64,000 nt of DNA from Rhineura floridana (GCF_030035675.1 NC_084485.1:93454838-93518837), one strand, 5' to 3'. Positions 1 to 13,575 are shown, numbered from the stretch's first letter. Notes: a model not told the origin generated them from the letters alone. Numbers and translations are program-made.

Positions 1-82
1 AGATCTATATTTTTACATGCCTCACTTCCATACAACCTAGCAGTAACCCAACCTTGTACAGGTTTCAGCTGAAAGTTGACTA

Positions 83-320
83 CAGTAGGGCCCCGCTTAC
101 CGGAGCTTTGCTTTCCAACATTATGCTAATGCGGCGGCTTTCAATTAGGGGAAATTCCCCGTTTTAAAGTCAGTTTTGCGCTTTTACGCCATTTTGCGGC
201 ATTTTTGAGTCATTTTCACGCAATGTGCCCCATTATCCTCAATGGGTTCCGCTTTACGGCAATTTCCGTTTTATGGCGGCAGTCCGGAACAGAACCTGCT
301 GTATAAGCGGGGCCCGCCTG
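83..320. mobile_element. Tigger-like (Tc1/mariner) non-autonomous DNA element, short
   Basis: The left end reads cagtagggccccgctt and the right end, read on the other strand, begins caggcgggccccgctta, so the termini are inverted repeats. The flanking dinucleotide is TA on both sides, the target choice of Tc1/mariner elements. Two further elements in this window (35828-36842 and 57187-58240) share the same ends, and their interiors match in phrases such as 'aatgcggcgg' and 'gtccggaaca'. At 238 bp with no ORF it is a MITE-size deletion derivative. Assignment to the Tigger branch is inference from the termini. Confidence 0.7.
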
Positions 321-699
321 TATAGGAAAACTCAGGCTAGCAGGAAACCATTCAACAACTATGGCAACGTGATCCACAGGCCACCTTAGTACCAAGTACC
401 AAAAGCAATCATGTGCAGCCTTATACCATATAGTCCTATTTAGTCATTTGTGAACTCTTGTGTTACAGCAGTGTACAGGTAGGGCCAGTTCAGCCATACA
501 GGTAGACCAGGCAACCACCAGGGCTACATAATTTCCCAAAGGGAAAGGTATTCAACGCCTCACACTGTTGATGCAACAGTGACTAGCTAATGGCCGCCTA
601 ATGACCGCCACATGGGAAATGGGGTCACGTAACCCTTTCTCTGCCATACAGAGAGATAGAGGCCTGAAGCCTAAGCCAAAGCTTTGGGTCCAATCCACG

Positions 700-1748
700 C
701 TCCAACTCTTAGTTGCTGTCATATAGCCACACAGCTCAGTCTTTTGCCGCCCTGGCCTCCTTCTGGGAGGAAGAACAGGATGTAAAATTAATTAAGTGTC
801 CGGCTCTTTGTTCCTGGCACTAGTGAGGCTGCCTTGCTGTACTTTGTGGAATACCTGGCGATACTGATCTTCCTTCTGGACTTGGTTTTGACCTATATGG
901 ATTCTCTGTGTTTGGAGTATGCTGCACCAGAAACCCTATCTGTGCCGCCGCCGCCACGTCCTTCTCCTCCTCCTGCTCCAGGGAAGGCCCAGGTCCTCAC
1001 TGCCACTTCTCGGCATGGGACCTCCTGCTCAACAACAGCCGCCGCCGTGTCTTTCTCCTCCTCCTGCTCCAGGGAAGGCCCAGGTCCTCACTGCCACTTC
1101 TCGGCATGGGACCTCCTGCTCAACAACAGCCGCCGCCGTGTCTTTCTCCTCCTCCTGCTCCAGGCAAGGCCCAGGTCCTCACTGCCACTTCTCGGCATGG
1201 GACCTCCTGCTCAACAACAGCCGCCGCCGTGTCTTTCTCCTCCTCCTGCTCCAGGCAAGGCCCAGGTCCTCACTGCCACTTCTCTGCATGGGACCTCCTG
1301 CTCAACAACAGCCGCCGCCGTGTCTTTCTCCTCCTCCTGCTCCAGGCAAGGCCCAGGTCCCCAAGCCCAAGCTCCCGCAGCTGCCTCCCAACATAAACCA
1401 TCACCACCACCACCAGCAGAAGCCTGGGGAGCAGCAGCTGAGCGAGCCCGAGGACATGGAGAGGAAGACAGCATTGAGACAGCAAACAGCTTCACTGTAA
1501 CAAATGCCTATCCCCCTTCTGCCTCTTGGGAACTGCCGCCCCCGCTAACACCACCTCCTCTTTCTTGGCGGTGCCAATAATGATGTTATTTGTTATTTAA
1601 ATTAATTTTGTAAATTGTATTGCTTTTATAATATTTTTATTGTATTTTTATACTTGTTTATTTTTCTTGTAAGCCACCTTGAGGGCCTTTGGCCGAAAGG
1701 TGGGGTATAAATAATAATAATTATTATAATAATTATAATTATAATAAT
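700..1748 (+). mobile_element. Composite retroelement: 91-bp VNTR plus LINE-like 3' tail
   Basis: Three parts follow one another: an unfamiliar leader (about 700-940), a 91-bp tandem array (about 943-1366), and an AT-rich 3' part ending in the motif 'gtaagccacc...ggtggggtataaataa' and an ATT/AAT microsatellite (1711-1748). The last motif is the generic tail of L2-type LINEs and their SINEs in reptiles. The long open frames through the array arise because the unit has no stop in three frames, not from protein-coding constraint. No target duplication was identified, so the left border is approximate. Confidence 0.45.
943..1366 (+). repeat. 91-bp minisatellite, about 4.7 copies
   Basis: The landmark 'ccaggnaaggcc' recurs at offsets of exactly 91 bp (981, 1072, 1163, 1254, 1345). 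Copies differ by only a few substitutions, for example gggaagg in the first two and ggcaagg in the last three. Because 91 is one more than a multiple of three, all three plus-strand frames read through the same peptides in rotation. Confidence 0.9.
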
Positions 1749-2129
1749 TCAAGGTATGTTTGAAGTTCCAGGCTCTCCTATTGCTTCTGTGCCACTGGCA
1801 GAGGGTTAATGAGGCAAAAAAACCCTGAATTATCCCAGAATGTAACCTGAATTATTTTCATGAATTTCTTTATTTCATGTACTTACAGACTGTTTTTCAA
1901 GAACAAAATGCTTCCCAAAGTGGTTTACAGACTATATAAAGATGTACCCAATAGCCTTCTCTTACCAACTACAGTTAACTGCCTTATTCACAGGTACAGA
2001 AAGATTTCTTTCTTAATCAGTAGTAGTTTCTGAAATTCTGAGGGTGGGGAGGACTGGTTCTGAAACCGCACTGTGAACTGCTTTTTTAAAATATGATTTG
2101 TATGGTTTTCAATAAATACCAAAGAAACA

Positions 2130-2172
2130 AAGTATGTATGTATGTATGTATGTATGTATATACACACACGTA
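2130..2172. repeat. (ATGT)n/(AC)n microsatellite
   Basis: A run of tatg/tgta tetranucleotides from about 2131 passes into acacac. It has no coding role. Confidence 0.9.
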
Positions 2173-4839
2173 TGTCTTTACAATTCAGACAGTACCATAT
2201 CAATCAAATATTTCTGCATGAAACGAAATCTTTTATCTGGGATCTTGTTGAGCATTGCCCTGAATCAGCCTTGGAGAAGAGAAGCCAAATTTCTACAAAA
2301 TGATCGTTTTGAACCATTCTCTGCAAAACTCTGCTGCTAAATTAGCTCTCAGCTAATGCTTGGTGCTGGACTACACTGAGCCAGCCTGTCTCTTCTCTTG
2401 ACTGGGGAATCACATTAAGGCTGCTGTCCGAAGACACACACAAGGGAGTAAACTCCACTGAATACAGTGGGACTTGTACTACGATATAAGATTAAGTAAA
2501 CTGAAGGATATGAGTAATACAGACTGTAACATATTAAGCGAGAGAACCTCATTAGATTACTGGATAATACAGGTATACTCCCGGTGTAATTGAGATCATC
2601 TGCTTTAATTAAAATTTGATTACCAAAAAGGCAAGCAACTAATTTTCTAGCATTTCACACAAATACTTATTAGCCTCCTTTTCTAGAAACAACCCAAACT
2701 TTACAACCAGATATTTTGCCTATGAATAGTAAATCAAAAGATAGTGTCTCATACTGTGTAAACTTTCCAATCAAGGCTGTGTGAGTCCTTTTCTATTAAC
2801 CTGGCCTTTGAAATATGTTCTTTTATCAGGTTTTAATGCCCAATGCAATTTAATCAGAAACACATGCTTCATAAATATCATCTGTCATGTTTCATTAGTT
2901 TCATGCAGAAAAAGTACAAGTCAATAAACAAAGGTTGTGCCATAAATCTGCCTTGAACACATTATACCACAAATAAGAAAATAAAAACATGTGTGTCCTT
3001 TGACCTGAAACATCTTAAAAATGGGAACTCAAAGTATTGTTTTATACCTTTAGAAATGTTTTCAGTGTTCACAATTAAACTGCATACCTAAGCAATTTCA
3101 ATTTACATAATGTTGATATGAAATTGGTGATTAAACAAGAGCCATGCCTGCAAGGCACCTGTTAAATCATATCATTGTTTCTGGGGTTGATACTGATAGC
3201 AGGAACCGCACAATGAAAGCCAGTTTCCTCCACCAGGCAACTGTGCTATAAAATCCCCTTGTAGCTCAGAGACCTTGTTATGTGTACCAATTAAGAGAGA
3301 TGGCGGCGGTGGCAACAGCGGGAGGCGGAGTTAACCATATTGACTTGAAAACAGGATGTAATATTCCACAGTACTGAATACATAACCTGACATACTATAT
3401 AAGACATAAGCATCTCGGAGCCACTCGGCTTATCATATTTCTGTTAAACAAGCCTGCATATGCAGACCCCTTGCTCCTCCATTTGTAGTGCAAGCAATCA
3501 AATCAGGAAGCTTTTAGTTAACCATAGTTTCCCATTTCATCTGAACCAGCAAACTATGGTTACCAGCTTCAGAATATGTCAGGATCCTAAACCAACTTCA
3601 CAGAAAGTCCAAGAAATCAAGAAATGCTTTCATGGGAGCCACAAGAAAATTTCTCCCCATATATGATTACATAATCTATTTGTTTTATTCCTAGACTCCT
3701 AATTTCTTGGGCTTAACTCCACACCCACACATATACCGTAACTACAATTTGCTATTGCTAAATGACCAACACCTGTATTCAAGACAGGACCTAGGAAAAC
3801 CTAGTGTTGAAAGCACCAAGTGTTTTCATCTAGCAGGTCAGTTTTCTGTATTATTTCATGCATCCATCTTTATGCACAGGAATGTCTCTCAAGAGTGCTC
3901 AATGTAATAAGAAGAGATAGGGAAAGGGTCTAATGAGACATTGTTTCAGAAGAGAATACATGAGCCTGTTGTATCTCAATAATTATGTTCCACATATATT
4001 GATAGTCACATATCTGTATTTTCTGCACAATCCTGGCACGACTTTATATGTGCTCTATTTCTTTTCTGGTACTACTTCTTTCTACCTTGGACTTCAGTCA
4101 CTCTTTCCCATCCCAACATATTATGGATGACTTTCTTTTTCACCCTGTTAAATCCAGATTTCCCATCAGAGTGAGCCTATTCAGATAATATTGGCTTCCT
4201 TCCACTTTTCTGCCCATTCCTCCTGCTCTGCTTTATTAACGGATTAATTGCTGCATCTAATTGAGCTTCTTCTTTTTACATCTCAGGAAATAAGAAGTAC
4301 CTCTTATCTGTAAAATTGATTTATTTTTCTTTAACTAAACTAAATCTGCATTTTCCTGGAAAAGCAATACTTCCCTGGTGACCAAAATGTAAAATCAAAC
4401 CTAAAAGAAAAGGTTTCAAACATCTGATTCACTTAGTAGTCAACATAACAAGCTCAAATGGAGCTTAGCACGATTTTTCAAATGTCTAAAAAATCTGTGA
4501 CTAACTCAGCATCTACAGAGTTTATTTGCAAGTTAGATATTTGGTCTCCCCACAGAAAGAAAACATAGGAGTAAATTGCAGGCTGTGAAACTAGTGACAT
4601 GCTAAAAAGTCACTGCAGGAATCACTGAGCAATCAGTAGTAAAGACTGCAACAGAAACATTTTTACAATTCAAAGAGATAAGGAAAAGGTCAACTTTTGT
4701 TTATTAAAATTTAGGAAAATAAATGGAATGGAAAGATGATCAGTGGTTTTTCACCTAAATCCAAGTTTTGCTTATAGAAAAAGGTTTAACTGGTCCCAGT
4801 CTATGCCCTTAGAAACTCACACCATGCCAACAGTAGACA

Positions 4840-5230
4840 ATGGTCTGGATTACATACCAGCACTGTGTAAATGTGCTGGCTCTTAAAGAGGAGCTTGCAC
4901 CTGCTTTGCTTCCTCCTGGACATTTTAAGTCACCACAGATCAGCAACTAATTCAAGGTTTGGCTTAGCATATCATCCAAACCCAGGATCTTGGTTACAGT
5001 CTCACCTCTTTAACCACGGCCTGTAGCCATTGGGCAAACCTTGGCTACAGATCGTTGTTAAGGAGGAGTGAACTTAACCACGATCCCAGGTTCAGATAAC
5101 ACTTTAAGTGAAACCTTGGGTTAGCTGTCACAATGACCAAAAAGCCTGAGGAAGAGCAAAGTGGCTGCAGTTTCCTCCTAGAGATTCAGCATATTCATGC
5201 TAGACATCTTTTGGCTTAGCATAAGATGGA
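4840..5230. repeat. Probable palindromic DNA-element remnant
   Basis: Phrases recur in inverted orientation, such as 'ggcttagcatatcatccaaaccc' near 4970 and 'ccaggttcagataacac...ttgggttagc' near 5085-5125. Related wording is found at 15690-15905 and near 50500-50660. This suggests an old MITE family, but the borders and superfamily are not clear. Confidence 0.35.
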
Positions 5231-8200
5231 CAAACATGGCCATTGATGGGAAGGGACGAGGAATCCGTATCACATGATAAAATGCTGTCATATTAAGGTA
5301 ATTCCTTCAGGGATGGGAAGACTCACTACAGATATGCCAGCCAATATAACATGTAACCTAGCTGTTACAGAGGCTTCAGCCTTACAGGCTGCTTGTTTAC
5401 ACAACCAATTATCTGCCCCATAGCTCTGAGATGGAGGCCTCAATTTTTAGCTCCTTCCCTTTTAGCTTTTGGTTGAAACACCAAGAGGCAAGGTAAGAGA
5501 GTATGGAAATTATTCATTTGGAAATCCTACCTATTAATATTATACAGTGCACTCCACTGGCCAGGAGCAATGGGGGGGGGTGTCACACAATGACCAGAGA
5601 GACTAAGTGATTATTTTTTTACAAGTCCAACCTACGCTATTGTTCGTTTCACTAGAACACTTACCAAGTAAAACAGTTTTTCTAGTAGCCCAGTCTCAGG
5701 GATGTTATTAAGAGCTTCGAACAGCAATCCAACAACATAGCTGAACATGAAGAAACAAATTATGTCAACCATATAGTTCATATTGTTGTCTCACTGACTT
5801 CAATAGCAAAGTCACTCTTTATTTCAGCAGGAGCAAAACAAAGTCATATTTGTTTCCTCTGTTCTCCAGTGCAACAGGAGAGAGTGAGGATTTCACAAAG
5901 CCCTCAAAAGTCAATTCTCCTTCTCTTTGAAGGCAATAAGAATTCCCTTTGATTTAAAATGGAAGCAGTCCCAGTAACCCTGAGCATGCTACTGTAGGAA
6001 ACTCTCCTGGGAAAAGAATAGGAAATCCATCCATTTCATTCTTCTTTGTAATCCACACAAAATCTGCCTGGCAAATATATGGGACACAGGGCAAGTCAAG
6101 ATTTTCATAAAAAGGATAAAGAAGTTGGGTGGTCTATTTTACCAGGAGCTGATGAACCAGCAGCCTTGTTCAAACACTGTTCCAGTACCATTTTGTGTTT
6201 TCCCTTCGGGGTTACTCACCAACATGGGACAATTCCAGGAAAGAGCAAATTCTGTCTGGGGTTCACCAATGCCTTGCCCTCAGTGTGCAAGTCAAATTAA
6301 ATTAAAACCAGCTGCTGTAGCAATAGGTTCGAGGTAGAGACCAAAATCCAAGGAGAAGAACAACAAAAATATGAACAGAATTGATCCTATTCTCATGCAA
6401 AAACATTAAATTTTTTTAGATACAAGTCAAGGTGGGATTTGTAAAAAATATTTTTAAAAAACAGTATCACCATGCTCTGCTGCCTTTGGTCTAATAGCTC
6501 TGAAGCGTGCCACTCATCCCTCCCAGCAAAATATCCCGTTTCATAAACCTGCTCCTAGATATCTGAAACGACACAACATTAAGTGCTTAGCTTTAGGCAT
6601 CCAACATTCCAAAGAATTACAAGTTAAACATATTATAAAGAAACCTGGACCACATTAACCATGAAATACTTGAGCACATCCATCTACAGAACCATTTCAT
6701 TTCTTATTTTGAAGTTATGTCACTGTCAATCTCCAACAAGAAAAAATATATTTGCAACAAAAGCAATGCATTTATTGGGATATTTTACTTAAAGGAACCA
6801 AAAAGAACCTAGGCTTTAATTTCTATGATTAATTAATTATTATTACATTTGTAGTAATAATAAATTCCTCCCAAAGGGTTGTTGTTTCTTTTCACCCAAG
6901 TGTTGGTGGCTTTAAGTTTAAGCTACTTCACTACTACAAATAATGAAATAGCAGTGAATCACTGGCATACAATGGCAATAAAGTTTAGGCGTTACACTAT
7001 TTGCTGGGAAGTTACTTGGCTTCAGAGTTGCACTATATATTTGTCTTCTTGTACATACACTCCTGTGTAAAATTGTATGATTACAGAAAGACTATTATTT
7101 TATGAGAAGTCAGTCATTGATTTATACACTGGATACTCTCTGTCTTAGCCAGTATGTCTAACTTCTTCAGACCTGGAAGGCAGGCAAAATACATCATCTA
7201 CTATTATACATATTTCTACTAAGTATAAAATACCAGATCCCAAGAGTCACATTTCATATAGTTCAGCAATGTTCCAGAATAAACTAAGTCTTCAACCCCT
7301 TAATCGTTTAAAATAACAGCAATTGAAATATGCATTTAAAAGTTAGCTTTATGGTGTCTTCTTAGGGCCATTTGCCCCCAAAGTAAAACATGCAAATGCA
7401 CACAAGAATTAAATTATTTTTCTTCTTACATCAAGATTTTTGCTGTTATCTGTATATCCTTCATAATCAAGGATCCCTTTGAATCTAAAAATCATTTTGC
7501 CTAATCTTTGAAACAAATTTATAAATCAGATTTACTCCATTGCTGTGCTTTTTATTAAGAAATTATGTAAAACTATCAAAGACCCATTCAAGCATAGCAA
7601 TATAAAAGGCCAATCAACATGGACCAGCAACATCAAACCTTACAATATTTATGTTAATGTACCGATTGGCCAGATAGAGCTTGGCTCATTACTTTTCAAT
7701 GGTTTGAATAAGTTCTTGCAATTCATAAATACACAAAACCACATGAAAATTGAAACTGCGTAAGTTGGACCTATTTTGTACAGCAGCATTTTTCCCAGTA
7801 ATCGTCAATGATGAATCATGATTTAATAAAACACAAATTAAACCACAGAAAAGGGGGGAAATCCTTTTGCCAGGTTACCAGTGAAGCATGTGTTGTGCAA
7901 ATAAGAAAGCATTCACACATACAGAATGTCTTAAGAGTGCGGGGGGGGGGGGGACTTGGCAGCTAGTCTTCAAAGGTACTCAAATCCAAACCTAAAGGCA
8001 GAATTGGAACTGAATTTAGATAAAGCGGTCTTTGGCTTTTCACGTGCCAAGGAGCGAAGTGGGAGAACTCTTGCTATTTCATTACATTAAGGAAAAATTT
8101 GGATGCCTTTAAACACAATCAATTTTAATGCAATAAGTGCATATTTTAAAATAATTTGTGGCACACAATTTACACATAGCATCTGTGAGACTGTGCAAGG

Positions 8201-9324
8201 CCCTTCTCTCTCTAATGTGGAAAGTACTACATTTTCCCAGGAGTGAACTATATCACACATCCTTTGCAATAGCAACTGCCAGCCTGTACGTGGCTGTATG
8301 GAGTTCCTACTGGATGTTAGCCATAATCCATTAGTATAAGCAACAATCTCCCTGATCCTCAGCTCCACACCTTTATTTATTTATTTTATTTTATTGCTGC
8401 TGCCCATAGCTGCCATTCTGTGCTAGCACCCATGGCACTTTTATCAAGATATGAGTATCAGCAACACCTCATGTGGTTTTTTTAAACAAACAAACAAAAA
8501 GCACTGGAAACAACAACTCTTTCAATGACTGGCCATTTCCCCAAGATTAGCCATGCTAATCCAGCCCTTAAAAAAAAAAAAGCAAAAACTTGCAAAGTTA
8601 CTCCACTGAAGGAAAAATAATGAAGAAGCCTTTGAAATCTCCAGAACTCTTCATCAGCCTAGATATGAATTCTGATTAACAATTCTTGAAAACTCAAAAG
8701 GTTACTCAGTATTTTGTGACATTTCAGTTGGTTTTAATAAAAGTACTACTGTGTCTGACCATGGATTTAGGATTTTTTTCTTTTGGAACAAAATGGTTTC
8801 CTTTGCATTTTGTGTATTCTTTGGTGCCTGTCTTCTTCCTAACATGGTATACACTTCCACCCATATTTTAAAAAGGGAAAGTCAGCAACACAGATATACT
8901 CTTTCACAAGACTTCACCATCACTACCACCTGCCTTGGTCATGGGGAAGGATATCACATGAAGGATAAAGTATGGTTTGAACATGCATCTTTTGACCATT
9001 ATTTCATTCAGAAAGTTCTCTTTTTGGAGGGACAGCTAAGCAATATATAGGAAGGGAAAAGTGAGGGAGGAATTTCCACACACATTTGGGCCAGCATCAA
9101 AAACATCCTCTTTTGCTAATGCTTCAGTTGCTTTTCCTGCTAAAATTACCATTTTTACTTCCAGGGATACACAACAAATTCAAATATTCCAAAAGCAACT
9201 TTGTTCCAAATTATAGTTTCAATGAGCTATAGCTTAAGGAGGCCCTGAAAATAACCATTCTGAAATTTCACAAATAAAATACATTATTTCTTATTAACTG
9301 CTTTGTTGGTCTTATAAGGAAAAT

Positions 9325-9400
9325 CTTTTATTTATTTTATTATTTGATTTATATCCCGCCCTTCCAGCAGGAGCCCAGTAAATAAATAATAAATAAAATC
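9325..9400 (-). repeat. 3' tail of an L2-like LINE/SINE
   Basis: Read on the minus strand the segment is 'gggctcctgctggaagggcgggatataaat' followed by a TAAA-rich tail. The same tail occurs at 17912, 30281, 49451 and 56101. Only the extreme 3' end is present, as usual for 5'-truncated target-primed insertions. Confidence 0.65.
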
Positions 9401-11289
9401 TTTCAAAGAGCTCTTCTTTTTCTAAATCAGGTAACTGCATTATATAAAGGTTGACCTGTGCTTTGAATATAATAGGGGCAATTCTCCCTCATCCCATACA
9501 TAAAATATTCAAGTCAAAATCTAACATCTTATTCAGAGTGCCTATGACTGCTTAATTTTGCACTGACTCATGGTACATGGGCTGGCATACAAAGTACAGA
9601 TCTCCCCATCCCTCCTCCACTAGCTCACTTGATAGGAAGCAAAAAAAAATCACCAGCCTGATAAGAAAGTAACTAGTCACATGCCGGGTGCGGAGAAGTG
9701 GGCTTCCCTTTCTTTGCAGCCAGCATAGAAACACAGTCTAGTAAAACATTTTTGCATGCTAACTTTTGTTGACTTATTTACTAGGTTGTCTTACATTCAG
9801 CAGTTACGAAAAGATGTTTGCATGACAACTAATTTCACATCTCTGAAGTTCTCCTCTACATTATGTAATACTGATGGCTGGCTTGATAATTTGAAATTTA
9901 GGAAAATATAAATATTATTTGTTTAACCTGACAGCCCCAAGTAAATAGATAGCATGCTTTGGTAATAAGAAATTATGGAAAGTCATGTTCAGATCTGAAG
10001 AAGGAGGAAGACTATGGTGTGGTTGACTTCAATCTTTGCCCACCACCCAGAGTTTATTGCCAGTTAGGCATATGGCAGTGTATACCCGTTTCTGAGCAAG
10101 TCTTCCAGCAGCTGCACCTGGAGAGGGAGCTTGATCCAAACAGAACACTTCAACCCATCCTCAACCTAGCTGGTCTTGTTTCTGAAATAGTACCTGGTCC
10201 AGCACAGCTGATTAAAAAACCAAAATGCCAACTGGCCCAGCACCATTCTTGAAATGGATCTACACAAACCAACCTTGAGAAATCAAATGCAACAGGCTGT
10301 ACAAAGGATGAAGTAAGTAATGAAGGAATATTCTCCATTTACATTACCTTTACAGGTACTGGAGGAATACACCTTTTTGCAATGGTAATTAGTTTCTTCA
10401 ACCAAGGCTATGTGAGATATATACAGATTAGCCAAAGGATGAATGAAAACTCTTCCCTGCGAAATCATTGTTTCAGGATTCCCAACTTTTCACTTGCATT
10501 TTTTTAAAAGTAGTTTTTCACCCATGTCATTGTACTTACTCAATGTCTTCACTGAGTTTGGACCATAGTAGGAAAACAGGCAGGTGTGTCAGGTTATGTG
10601 TACATGAAAACATATAGGGTATTTTGGAGCCTAAGAATATACTTATAAAACAAAACACGCCATCATAGGATAAATTTCAACAACAGCCTTCCTTTTGTAG
10701 GAGCTACCTCCTACAAAACAATTAATGCAGCTCTGTATTTTTACAAAAACTATTACAAAGAAATTTTAGAAGAGATTTTACTATCAAAAGGAGAAGGCAT
10801 TCTCTAATGGCACAAAGGTGAATGTAGTTATTATACACACAATGACAAAGGCAAGAGCAAGCAGCCTATATAGTTCTGCTTTTTTTCTGGAACATAGAAG
10901 CACAGCCAAAATGTAAGAGACCAACATACCTTACCAGTCTGACATCAAGAAGAGCCAGACAGTTTAAAAAACAGTGCCTATTAAGTTCAGAATCTTCTTT
11001 TCCACATTGAATAGCAGTTCTGAACAATCCTCAGAAATACTCAAATACTCAGATACATTTTGGGAAAACTTAGTAGACCAGTTATAGAATAATCCTTCTT
11101 CAATTATTATTAACTTGTAACTTCAAGAGGTCAAATTTTTAAGACACCCCAAGCAGGACATTGTGACTACAAGATTTGCCCAAAATATTTTAGTTTGCTT
11201 CCCACAGCATAGGCAGATCCAGCTCCTCTATGAAGCTTGAGATATCACCAGACTTTTGCCTTTAATTTTCCACGACAATCTACCACAGA

Positions 11290-11705
11290 AGTAAATGTTC
11301 CCGATATGAACCTGCCCGCACACTACGTTCTACATCGAAGGCCCTCCTCCGAGTTCCGACTCATAGAGAAGCTCGGAGGGTGGTAACAAGAACTAGGGCC
11401 TTCTTAGTGGTGGCCCCCGAACTGTGGAACAGTCTCCCCGATGAGGTGCGCTTGGCGCCGACGTTACTATCTTTTCGGCGCCAAGTCAAAACCTTCCTCT
11501 TTTCTAAGGCATTTTAATCTAACTTAATCTAGTTTTAACATGTGCTGTAATTGTTTTTAGTTTTTCTACTCTCTTATATTTTTGTTGTATTTTATTATGG
11601 GATTTTATTGTATATATTTGTATTTCTTTGTTGTACACCGCCCAGAGAGCTACGCTAGTGGGGCGGTATAAAAATTTAACAAATAAAATAAAATAAATAA
11701 ATAAA
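11290..11705 (+). mobile_element. L2-like LINE, 3' end fragment
   Basis: A short open stretch translates to the C-terminal end of an L2-clade ORF2: 'TLRSTSKALLRVPTHREARR', then 'PELWNSLPDEVRLAP', 'RRQVKTFLFSKAF' and a stop. It is followed by an AT-rich 3' UTR and the tail 'ttgtacaccgcccagagagc...ggcggtataaaaat' with (AAATA)n. The endonuclease and reverse transcriptase are missing, so this is a dead 5'-truncated copy. The relative at 29262-29870 is on the other strand. Confidence 0.8.
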
Positions 11706-12008
11706 TGTTTGTGTAAGCCACAACTGGATTTCAGCAGTCATATACTTACTCACTTAAGTGAGCCTGTTAATTTAACAGTCAGATTTTACTTTTGTTTTAA
11801 GATGGTGAGAAGCTGCATGTATTATCACCCTAATCCCCTCGATCCCTTAGCATGAAGCTGATAATGTTTAGAGGCTGAGAGTAAGATAGCTGGGAAGTCC
11901 CTGGCTCAAATATCACCTCAGCTGTGAACTTGCTTTTAGGCACGTCACAGTTCTCCTATCATCAACAATACATGGATAACTGCATTACTGTTGGTTGCTG
12001 TTTGCTTG

Positions 12009-13138
12009 TTCTTAACATTGTTGTTGTTATGTGCCTTCAAGTTGATTACGACTTATGGTGACCCTATGAATCAGCAACCTCCAATAGCATCTGTCATGGA
12101 CCACCCTGTTCAGATCTTGTAAGTTCAGGTCTATGGCTTCTTCTATGGAATCAACCCATCTCTTGTTTGGCCTTCCTCTTTTTCTACTCCCTTCTGTTTT
12201 CCCCAGCATTATGGTCTTTTCTAGTGAAACTTGTCTTCCCATTATGTGTCCAAAGTATGATAACCTCAGTTTCATCATTTTAGCTTCTAGTGATAGTTCT
12301 GGTTTAATTTGTTCTAACACCCAATTATTTGTCTTTTTGCAGTCTATGGTATCCGCAAAGTTCTCCTCCAACACATTTCAAGTTTACTTTTCTCTTATCA
12401 GCTTTTTTCACTGTCCAACTTTCACATGCATAGAGATCAGGAATACCATGGTCTGAATGATCCTGACTTTAGTGTTCAGTGATACATCTTGACATTTGAG
12501 GACCTTTTGTAATTCTCTCATAGCTGCCCCTCCCCAGTCTTTGCCTTCTTCTGATTTCTTGACTATTGTCTCCATTTGGGTTAATGAATGTGCCAAGGTA
12601 TTGATAATCCTTCACTAGTTCAATGCCCTCATTGTCAACTTTAAAATTACATAAATCTTCTGTTGTCATTACTTTTAGTCTTCTTGACATTCAGCTGTAG
12701 TCCTGCTTTTGTGCTTTCTTCTTTAACTTTCATCAGCATTCGTTTCAAGTCATTACTGGTTTCTGCTAGTAGTATGGTATCGTCTGCATATCTTAAATTA
12801 TTGATATTTCTCCCTCCAACTTTCACATCTCCTTCATCTTGGTCCAATCCCGCTTTTCGTATATGTTCTGCATATAGATTAAACAAATAGGGTGATAAAA
12901 TACACCCCTGTCTCACACCCTTTCCAATTGGGAACCAATTGGTTTCTCCATATTCTGTCCTTACAGTAGCCTCTTGTCCAGAGTATAGGCTGCACATCAG
13001 AACAATCAGGTGCTGAGGTACCCCTATTTCTTTTAAAGCATTCCCTAGTTTTTCATGATCTACACAGTCAAAGACTTTGCTGTACTGTAATCTATAAAGC
13101 ACAGGGTGATTTTCTTCTGAAATTCCTTGGTCCGTTCC
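12009..13138 (-). mobile_element. BovB/RTE LINE, 5'-truncated reverse transcriptase copy
   Basis: On the minus strand the translation carries RTE-clade reverse transcriptase landmarks: 'YSKVFDCVDHEKLGNALKEIG', 'GKGVRQGCILSPYLFNLYAE', 'NINNLRYADDTILLAE' (the YADD catalytic box) and the C-terminal 'RKRGRPNKRWVDSIEEA'. The frame is split into several overlapping pieces, so it carries frameshifts and is not functional. The 3' end has the BovB signature: a 'cgtaatcaacttgaaggcacataacaacaa'-like tail just below 12060. It lies inside the GLIS1 intron in the same orientation as the gene. A close relative is at 37468-38300. Confidence 0.9.
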
Positions 13139-13575
13139 ATTATCCAACGTTAACATACAAAGCCCCAAACTCATGAACCTGAAAAAACATCTGCAGATCA
13201 TCTGGGAAAATTCTAATCATGGCTTCTCCACACCCTACAGAAGGACAGTGACCAGAAAAGAGGCATTTTCTACTGTTGCCCCTGTACTGTCCATATGTGA
13301 TCCAGCAATCATCAGTTGCTTCAAATGTCTTGTGAAGACTTATTTTTTTGCCCATGCCTTTCCTGGCCCATAAGACTGGATCCTGTTTTACATGCTTGAA
13401 TGCTGCAAACATCTGTTTTACTCACATTTATATTTTTTTAGGTGTTGTTATATCGTTGATTTATTGGTTTTCGGTTGTGTTTTGGTTTTCATGATATATT
13501 GTGGGGGGGGGTTAGACCATACACTGCTTACCTTTTGAAATATTAAGCAGTTTATAAATGCTTTTAAACACATAC
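13139..13575 (+). mobile_element. LINE 3' end fragment (CR1/L2 group), decayed
   Basis: A 66-codon open piece contains 'RKEAFSTVAPVL' and 'KCLVKTYFFAHAFPGP'. This is the same C-terminal block (lwn..plei..fk..lkt.lf..af) seen in L2/CR1-type ORF2 proteins. An AT-rich 3' UTR with a G-run (13502-13510) and a weak tail follow. It directly abuts the BovB copy on its left. Family assignment is uncertain because only the last part survives. Confidence 0.55.

Noticed and set aside
834-1580. 248-residue proline/serine-rich open frame
   Set aside because: It follows the 91-bp repeat, has equivalents in two other frames, and is flanked by a LINE-type tail.
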